Made by a program: the position numbers and the translations under genes. Shown here in pieces: positions 55,109-59,830 of a DNA stretch of 59,830 nt. The notes beneath the pieces are model-generated. The model saw nothing but the letters and a program-made list of their open reading frames with translations. It did no database searches and was not told the DNA's origin. The stretch's first letter is position 1. The number at the start of each line of letters is the position of its first letter. Source of the DNA: Legionella steigerwaltii (GTDB lineage Bacteria > Pseudomonadota > Gammaproteobacteria > Legionellales > Legionellaceae); NCBI RefSeq assembly GCF_001468065.1, contig NZ_LNYZ01000042.1, positions 40,544-100,373 on the forward strand. The letters are read 5' to 3'.

Positions 55109-55960
55109 TTCATATTGGTAAAATCCTTTTCTTGTTTTCTGTCCAAGTAGCCCCGCATCGACCATATTTTTTAATAACCAGCATGGCCGGTACTTCGGAT
55201 CATTGAGCTGTGAATAGATTGATTCTAAAGAATAGAGAACCGTATCCAAACCAATTAAATCGGCAGTATGCAATGGTCCCATTTTATGTCCAAAACATTG
55301 TTTAAATAGAATATCAATGTCTTCGATTGATGCAATGTTTTCCTGGACCATAAAAATAGCTTCATTAATAAAAATCATCATGGCTCGATTACTCACAAAA
55401 CCAGCGGAGTCTTTTACAACAATCATTTTTTTATTGACTTGCTCGAGTAATGATCTGGTTTTTTCTATGGTTAATTCGTCAGTGTGATATCCCTTAATCA
55501 CCTCTACCATAGGCATTAGTGGTGCCGGGTTCATAAAGTGGACACCGATAACGCGCTGAGGGTGTTCAACGAATGATGCTATTTTAGTAATCGATATGGA
55601 CGAAGTGTTTACCCCAAAAATACACGTTGGATTACATTGTTCATTTAATACCTGATATAACTCTTTTTTCAGTTCCCAATTTTCAGGGATATTTTCAATA
55701 ATGTATTCCGAATGCTTGAGTTCATCGAGTTTTGTTGTAAAAGAAATTGATCCCAATATTGTTTCAGGTGAAGGTTTCGATGGTAAATTCTGAGTTAATA
55801 CCAGATAGTGTAAATTTTTAGCGATTGTGTTTTTTGCTTTATCTAACTGCGATTGACGATTATCAATTAAGGTGACATAAAATCCACATTGCGCGAAAAG
55901 TTGTGCAATGCCTGTACCCATTGTCCCTGCACCAAGAAGAGTCAGTTTTTTTTGTTTCAT
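55106..55960 (-). CDS. 3-hydroxyacyl-CoA dehydrogenase-like enzyme of extender-unit synthesis
   Basis: This 284-aa NAD-dependent enzyme has the Rossmann motif LLGAGTMGTGIA (8-19), D at the end of strand 2 (TLID), and the catalytic dyad region GVHFMNPAPLMPMVEVI with His141 and Glu153. FkbK/ZmaG-type relatives oxidise the hydroxymethyl side chain of ACP-bound glyceryl or seryl groups. No thiolase, enoyl hydratase or other beta-oxidation gene is nearby, and an ACP gene lies 67 bp upstream, which supports an extender-unit role. The substrate remains inferred. Confidence 0.85.
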   Translation of the reverse strand: MKQKKLTLLGAGTMGTGIAQLFAQCGFYVTLIDNRQSQLDKAKNTIAKNLHYLVLTQNLPSKPSPETILGSISFTTKLDELKHSEYIIENIPENWELKKELYQVLNEQCNPTCIFGVNTSSISITKIASFVEHPQRVIGVHFMNPAPLMPMVEVIKGYHTDELTIEKTRSLLEQVNKKMIVVKDSAGFVSNRAMMIFINEAIFMVQENIASIEDIDILFKQCFGHKMGPLHTADLIGLDTVLYSLESIYSQLNDPKYRPCWLLKNMVDAGLLGQKTRKGFYQYE

Positions 55961-56027
55961 ATCGATGCGTCCATTCTGTATGCATTATACGGCCAAAACT
56001 CTATCACAATTATCCGAATTGAGTTAA

Positions 56028-56270
56028 TTATAGTTTACTGGAAATAAAACCAGCGATCGCATCAATACTCGTTAACTGTTTTGGATCAAACTCCCCGACC
56101 TCAAGATCAATTTTATATTTTTTTTCGATAAAAACTAATAATTGAATGAAAAATAAAGAGTGCATTGCGCCTGTATCAAAAATATTATCCGAATAACCAA
56201 TATCCTTAATTCTAAAAGAATTGAGTAAAAATTGTTTCACGTCTTTTTTAATGTGTTTCATTTCCATCAA
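56028..56270 (-). CDS. Acyl carrier protein, extender-unit type
   Basis: An 80-aa free ACP. The phosphopantetheine Ser is Ser38 in DTGAMHSLFFIQLLVFIEKKY; the S-L-F-x-x-Q-L-x-x-F-I-E pattern, in place of the D-S-L of fatty-acid ACPs, is characteristic of ACPs carrying methoxymalonyl or aminomalonyl units (FkbJ/ZmaH type). It is the first recognised gene of the operon. GGAAGAT lies upstream of the ATG. It must be activated by a phosphopantetheinyl transferase encoded elsewhere. Confidence 0.85.
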   Translation of the reverse strand: MMEMKHIKKDVKQFLLNSFRIKDIGYSDNIFDTGAMHSLFFIQLLVFIEKKYKIDLEVGEFDPKQLTSIDAIAGFISSKL

Positions 56271-56332
56271 ATCTTCCTTTTGATAAGGGGCATTTTATTA
56301 TCCTAAAAAAGTTGGCATCTACCGCAAATGAA

Positions 56333-56497
56333 TCATCCTTTTTCTTCAATTTGAAGTAACAGATCAGAAATAAGAAATTTTAAATGGTGCTCTCTACTAG
56401 CGTATTGATCCGCTATTTTCAAGAAGAGACTCAAAAGGATTCTTTTTACACTGATCAATGACTTATATTGTTTATATAAATCCAGCAAATGGGACAT
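56333..56497 (-). CDS. Possible 54-aa protein at the head of the ACP operon
   Basis: A short open frame encodes an amphipathic helical peptide (MSHLLDLYKQYKSLISVKRI ... LISDLLLQIEEKG) ending 62 nt before the ACP gene. No Shine-Dalgarno sequence is evident. It lies just downstream of a TATAAT box (56528-56533), so it would be in the operon leader. It may be a small regulator, a leader peptide or chance. Confidence 0.3.
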   Translation of the reverse strand: MSHLLDLYKQYKSLISVKRILLSLFLKIADQYASREHHLKFLISDLLLQIEEKG

Positions 56498-56527
56498 AAT
56501 AAAATCCAATATACTACATTAGTTAAA

Positions 56528-56533
56528 TTATAG
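56528..56533 (-). promoter_or_regulatory. Candidate -10 element of the ACP-KS operon
   Basis: TATAAT on the minus strand, with no good -35 match 16-18 bp upstream. The remaining 56498-56902 non-coding DNA shows no other signal. Confidence 0.35.
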
Positions 56534-56902
56534 ACCTGATTATTTTGATAGGAGGCATCTTATTAATACGGAAAAATAAAATGAGCTCAATAGCTATTTT
56601 TTAATGATTACTAACTTTAAAAGTGATTTAATCCTGCGGATAAACGATGAAAGCCAAAAAAGTTTTTTTGAAAAAATTCATATTATTGAACCAATAACTT
56701 TTGATACGACCTTGCTCTCATAATTGATAGAGAAATATTCCAAAAATTAGGTAGCTAAAATACATCGCACACTGTTTACAAAAATGCAGAATAATTGTAT
56801 TGTCCGCTGGGATTTTTTAGGAACCAAATCGAATTGTCCTATACGCCCTGTGGGAAAGTTGACCGTAGGGATACCTTCATTTTCACCTAAGAGGTTTTTA
56901 AT

Positions 56903-57244
56903 ATGAAATTGTTTCGAATGATGTTGCTGGGCTTTTTATTTTCCACCGCTCTGATCACCCAAGCAGCTACTGTTCCTGTAGAAGATTATGAGTTCCAACA
57001 GGAACGAATGAAGCTCACTCCTGATTCTGTGATGGTTCTTTCATCATTTGATAGTGAAGATCATGTCACTGCCTACACCTATGCGGGAGTACGCTTATGG
57101 AACGTCCCCTTCCACGCTAAAATATTATCATGGCAATTTGCAGGTGATTATGTTTTTATTTTTTCTAAAGACCGTAAAGGGACAAAAACTTACATCACCT
57201 GCCTGAACAGGCATACTGGTGCCCCAATTTGGCAAAAGCCTTAA
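56903..57244 (+). CDS. Small exported hypothetical protein
   Basis: 113 aa with a signal peptide (MKLFRMMLLGFLFSTALITQA, cleavage before ATVPVED) and a beta-strand-rich body: VMVLSSFDSEDHVTAYTYAG, LWNVPFHAKILSWQF, DYVFIFSKDRKGTKTYITCLN. Alternating strands and the W-N-V-P / I-W-Q-K-P ends recall a single blade of a PQQ/BamB-like propeller, but the length is too short for a complete one. AGAGG precedes the ATG. Function unknown. Confidence 0.6.
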   Translation: MKLFRMMLLGFLFSTALITQAATVPVEDYEFQQERMKLTPDSVMVLSSFDSEDHVTAYTYAGVRLWNVPFHAKILSWQFAGDYVFIFSKDRKGTKTYITCLNRHTGAPIWQKP

Positions 57245-57260
57245 GTACTTTCATTTAAGC

Positions 57261-57278
57261 GTCGGGCCTTGGCCCGAC
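57261..57278. repeat. 18-bp perfect palindrome GTCGGGCCTTGGCCCGAC
   Basis: Lies 17 nt past the stop of the 113-aa gene. The same palindrome, with AA instead of TT at the centre, recurs at 58486. The rest of 57245-57463 shows no convincing gene. Confidence 0.7.
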
Positions 57279-57463
57279 AACTATATAATCCGTCCTACTC
57301 GCTACACATTCTTATCAGACATTAGCAATAATAAAGCCATCCCTATAAAAAGCCTAAACCCAGTTAGCCGACAATTAGCTGAAAATGATTATGTTGCTTC
57401 ATCGACCGGCCGATAAATTTATGTGCTAAAATTAAACAAAATTCGACATAAAAGGAGCACTAC

Positions 57464-57820
57464 ATGATCGACATGGAAGTAAAAAATTTAAGCACCCCTG
57501 ATGAACTTCGTGAGCTACCCAAAACCAAAATTGAAGTGGTGAACTTTGAAGGACTTACAGTAATGCGGGCTACCTTTCAGCCAGGATGGAAATGGTCTGA
57601 ATGTGTAAAACCAACAGCTGGAACCAAGAGCTGTGAAGCATCGCATATCAACTACATTATCTCTGGGCGAATCGTTGTGGCCATGGATAACGGGACACAA
57701 AAAGATATTGGCCCTGGCGATCTTGCAATTATCCCTCCTGGCCATGATGCTTGGGTAGTTGGTAATGAGCCTTGTATTGCTATTGATATCAGTGCAGGAA
57801 AAATGTACGGAAAATCTTAA
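57464..57820 (+). CDS. Cytoplasmic cupin-domain protein
   Basis: 118 aa, one cupin: ASHINYIISGRIVVAMDNG (motif 1, with one His and no Glu at the usual position) and GPGDLAIIPPGHDAWVVGNEP (motif 2). There is no signal peptide. AAAGGAGC lies upstream of the ATG. Small cupins bind metals, sugars or signalling molecules; no substrate is evident. It is followed by an AhpD-like gene in the same direction, 157 bp away, which may form a small redox/detoxification group. Confidence 0.75.
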   Translation: MIDMEVKNLSTPDELRELPKTKIEVVNFEGLTVMRATFQPGWKWSECVKPTAGTKSCEASHINYIISGRIVVAMDNGTQKDIGPGDLAIIPPGHDAWVVGNEPCIAIDISAGKMYGKS

Positions 57821-57977
57821 ATTCAACACCAACTGCTTATAAATGTACTTGTATCCGGGGCGAAACGAAGTGAAACCCGAGTTTTTGGTTTTATATAGTT
57901 CATGGCAAGAGCAGGATGAGATGCTATAAGTTATAAGATTAAAAAATTTATCTGACTAAGAATTGGGGAGAATTATC

Positions 57978-58415
57978 ATGCACACAAGGGTTGATTTTTA
58001 TAAAGCGGCACCTGATGCGGTTATGGCCATGTTAGGTATTGAAAAGTATGTAAGCAGTTGTGGATTAGAACAGTCTCTTCTGAATCTGGTTAAACTGCGT
58101 GCTTCACAAATTAATGGCTGTGTGTATTGCGTTGATTTGCACAGTGCTGAAGCCAAAAAAGAAGGGGAGTCAGAACGCCGTCTTCATTCAGTAGTCGTAT
58201 GGAGGGAATCTCCTTTTTTCACTACTCGTGAGCGAGTAGCTTTAGCTTGGACTGAAGCAGTGACCTTATTATCAGAGACTCATGTTCCTGATGATATTTA
58301 TAATCAAGCCTTAACTTGTTTCAATGAAAAGGAACTCATTGATCTTACTATGGCAATTATTGCTATTAATAGTTGGAACCGCTTATCAGTTAGCTTCCGT
58401 AAATTACCCAGCTGA
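57978..58415 (+). CDS. AhpD/carboxymuconolactone decarboxylase-family protein
   Basis: The start MHTRVDFY at 57978 follows GGGGAG; the frame is open five codons further. This 145-aa protein has the family signature ASQINGCVYCVDLHSAEAKK, with the C-x-x-C pair and a downstream His of AhpD-type alkylhydroperoxidases. These proteins reduce peroxides or regenerate peroxiredoxins. FTTRERVALAWTEAVTLL and DLTMAIIAINSWNRL are the other conserved helices. Confidence 0.88.
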   Translation: MHTRVDFYKAAPDAVMAMLGIEKYVSSCGLEQSLLNLVKLRASQINGCVYCVDLHSAEAKKEGESERRLHSVVVWRESPFFTTRERVALAWTEAVTLLSETHVPDDIYNQALTCFNEKELIDLTMAIIAINSWNRLSVSFRKLPS

Positions 58416-58485
58416 AAATTACAGCAAAAATAGATAGGCTTTGCCCCATCATAACACTTTTAATAAAAATCCACATTCAGCACGT

Positions 58486-58503
58486 GTCGGGCCAAGGCCC
58501 GAC
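58486..58503. repeat. 18-bp perfect palindrome GTCGGGCCAAGGCCCGAC
   Basis: Second copy of the element at 57261, inverted at the centre. It lies in the 58416-58675 gap, which holds no gene. Confidence 0.7.
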
Positions 58504-58675
58504 CCACGCCATTTAATTGACAACGTCTTTTTTAAAGGTACTATAACAACTCTTGACTAGGGCTAGTTCTTATTGATTCGTTTTACGCCCTGTGAAGCCA
58601 AAATACTTAAAGGAAGGTGATTAAATTTATTAATCACGGAAATGTTTGTATCTGATATTTAAAGGAGTAATTCAC

Positions 58676-59674
58676 ATGTATAGCCATTTAGACCAAATAA
58701 ATAATTCTGATGAGTCTTTCTCGAGTGCTTATAACATGTTGTTCCTACTTGCTGGTCTTGCTGTAGTGACGTATGCCATTGCACGATTCGCTGAGTCTAA
58801 CAATCGTCTTAACTATGACAATCGTTTTGCCCGTATAATAGCTGGTCTTTTGGTGCTTATGATGCGCATGATGCATACAAAAAGTGGCGATTTAGAGATT
58901 GTTAATAAAGAAACAGAAAATAAACTCATCGCAGTAGGTCCGCATCGAACTGGCTGGGAAGCAGTTGTAGTTGCCTCAAAAGTTAAGGGTACCCCACCTC
59001 GGTTTTTTGCCACAACTGCTTTTAATGCTTTGCCCGGCGTTTCTTCTTTTCTGAAGATGTTTCAGACGATACCGGTAGATGCAAATGCTAAAAGTGATAA
59101 TGGACGATCTGCAAATGCCGGCTCACTAGAATTGGCGAGTAAAGCACTTAGTGAAAATGGCTGTGTCGCCCTTTTCCCTCAAGGTAATTTTTCACGATTA
59201 GGCCAAGAACCGCCCAGAGTTTACGCCGGTGTAGCCAAACTTGCATTGATGAATAAAACACCGATTCAAGTTATTAGACTTGATGGGTTTTGGAGCTTAC
59301 AAAATCCGCTTATTCCTGTATTTGTTCGAAATAGTCTTTATTATCGTGCGTTTTTGTCTGCATTGCATATGAACAATGTACGCGTCACACAATGTTGTGT
59401 CATTGATTTTCACCTGCAGTCTGCGAATGAGAAGCTTAGTGAAGAAGAAAAAATTGAGGAGATATGTGCTCAACTGTATGCTTTCTATCGTCATACACAG
59501 GAACTCACTCCAAAACAAATTGAAGTGATTAAAAAGGAAATAGCTGATGGAACTCATCGCAAAATTTGGGACATTAAAGTCCAGCGAGATAAATTAGGAA
59601 AAGAACTCATAAGCTTAAAAAAAGCAGAAGACAAGCTGGAAGAACCCACATTCACTTCAATGCAATTAGCATAG
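58676..59674 (+). CDS. PlsC-family acyltransferase with variant motifs
   Basis: A 332-aa protein starting at MYSHLDQI (AAAGGAG nine bases upstream). One N-terminal membrane helix (NMLFLLAGLAVVTYAIARF) is followed by a lysophospholipid acyltransferase domain: VGPHRTGWEA is block I with H-x4-E in place of H-x4-D, LFPQGNFSR replaces the usual FPEGTRS, and PPRVYAGVAKLALMNKTPIQVIRL is block IV. The C-terminus (VIKKEIADGTHRKIW ... EDKLEE) is a charged coiled coil. It probably acylates a glycerolipid or related acceptor in the inner membrane; substitutions leave activity uncertain. Confidence 0.8.
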   Translation: MYSHLDQINNSDESFSSAYNMLFLLAGLAVVTYAIARFAESNNRLNYDNRFARIIAGLLVLMMRMMHTKSGDLEIVNKETENKLIAVGPHRTGWEAVVVASKVKGTPPRFFATTAFNALPGVSSFLKMFQTIPVDANAKSDNGRSANAGSLELASKALSENGCVALFPQGNFSRLGQEPPRVYAGVAKLALMNKTPIQVIRLDGFWSLQNPLIPVFVRNSLYYRAFLSALHMNNVRVTQCCVIDFHLQSANEKLSEEEKIEEICAQLYAFYRHTQELTPKQIEVIKKEIADGTHRKIWDIKVQRDKLGKELISLKKAEDKLEEPTFTSMQLA

Positions 59675-59707
59675 CAACTGCCTCTTGATCACATCTTTGC
59701 CTACGCG

Positions 59708-59724
59708 CCGCGGCTTGTCCGCGG
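59708..59724. terminator. GC hairpin behind the acyltransferase gene
   Basis: CCGCGG-CTTGT-CCGCGG. It lies 34 nt after the acyltransferase stop; the remaining bases to the window end contain no gene start that can be supported. Confidence 0.6.
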
Positions 59725-59830
59725 GGTCTAGTGCATAGAATGGTGATGTGGTAACACCATATTGATCCTGACCTTGATGTTTCGACAGGTTTCCGTTTTA
59801 CCAAGGCGAAGTAGCACTTTTCACCGCCTT

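Noticed and set aside
53915..55960. Fatty-acid beta-oxidation operon
   Set aside because: The two dehydrogenases are cotranscribed with a free ACP, an A-domain and a KS, with no thiolase or enoyl hydratase; extender-unit synthesis explains the set better.
57219..57416. 65-codon frame after the 113-aa exported protein
   Set aside because: It overlaps a palindromic repeat, has no ribosome site, and its sequence does not continue the propeller-like pattern of the upstream gene.

Overview
The window looks like a Legionella chromosome. This is inferred from the low-GC sequence, a three-gene HipBST system closely resembling the L. pneumophila one, many unrecognised proteins with polar or acidic C-termini typical of Dot/Icm substrates, and a PmrA-type promoter in front of one of them. 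No complete tRNA, rRNA or CRISPR array is present.

Region 1 (1-10712) is the right-hand part of an integrated genomic island. It holds a defence-like segment (PIN-like partial gene, ApeA-type HEPN protein, a nucleotidyltransferase-fold protein, a HEPN-like pseudogene), element genes (TraK-like protein, DUF927 ATPase, AlpA-like regulator), a control region with a 25-bp palindrome, five 22-bp iterons and three HipB-type operators, the hipBST operon, and a P4-type integrase. It ends at a 47-bp 3' tRNA fragment, which is the probable attachment-site junction.

Region 2 (10713-24766) is a mosaic: an outer-membrane barrel protein, an IS630-family element with a second outer end (possibly a composite unit carrying a 142-aa gene), a His-rich DMT transporter, a GNAT enzyme, IS481 debris, a TraB/GumN protein, several unknown genes, a GC-richer gene pair encoding a membrane protein and a 33-aa microprotein, a periplasmic cupin and a VIT-type metal transporter. 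A 79-bp palindromic repeat occurs five times between 22.6 and 31.3 kb, mostly behind genes.

Region 3 (24767-36829) contains a sugar-phosphate-type MFS transporter and a dense run of candidate effectors: a polytopic membrane protein, a class III cyclase-domain protein, a nucleotidyltransferase-like protein, an atypical Fic protein, and two related proteins sharing a GHVSI motif and a conserved Asn-Cys motif with acidic tails. The first of these two has a near-perfect PmrA box.

Region 4 (36830-50738) carries a class III aminotransferase, a frameshifted secreted repeat protein, a K+ channel, an ABC-2 exporter pair, an APC permease, a monofunctional catalase, a divergent PEP carboxylase and a PaaK/CapK-like adenylating enzyme.

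Region 5 (50739-56560) is the most striking part. It is a minus-strand operon of an acyl carrier protein, a 3-hydroxyacyl-CoA dehydrogenase-like enzyme, an acyl-CoA dehydrogenase-like enzyme, a stand-alone adenylation domain with a serine-like specificity code, and a single ketosynthase. The first four match the toolkit that turns serine into aminomalonyl-ACP (zwittermicin ZmaG/H/I/J type). With the ketosynthase they suggest a minimal pathway making an alpha-amino-beta-keto or aminoketone metabolite.

Region 6 (56561-59830) has a small exported protein, a cupin, an AhpD/CMD-family protein and a PlsC-family acyltransferase, separated by short GC-rich palindromes.
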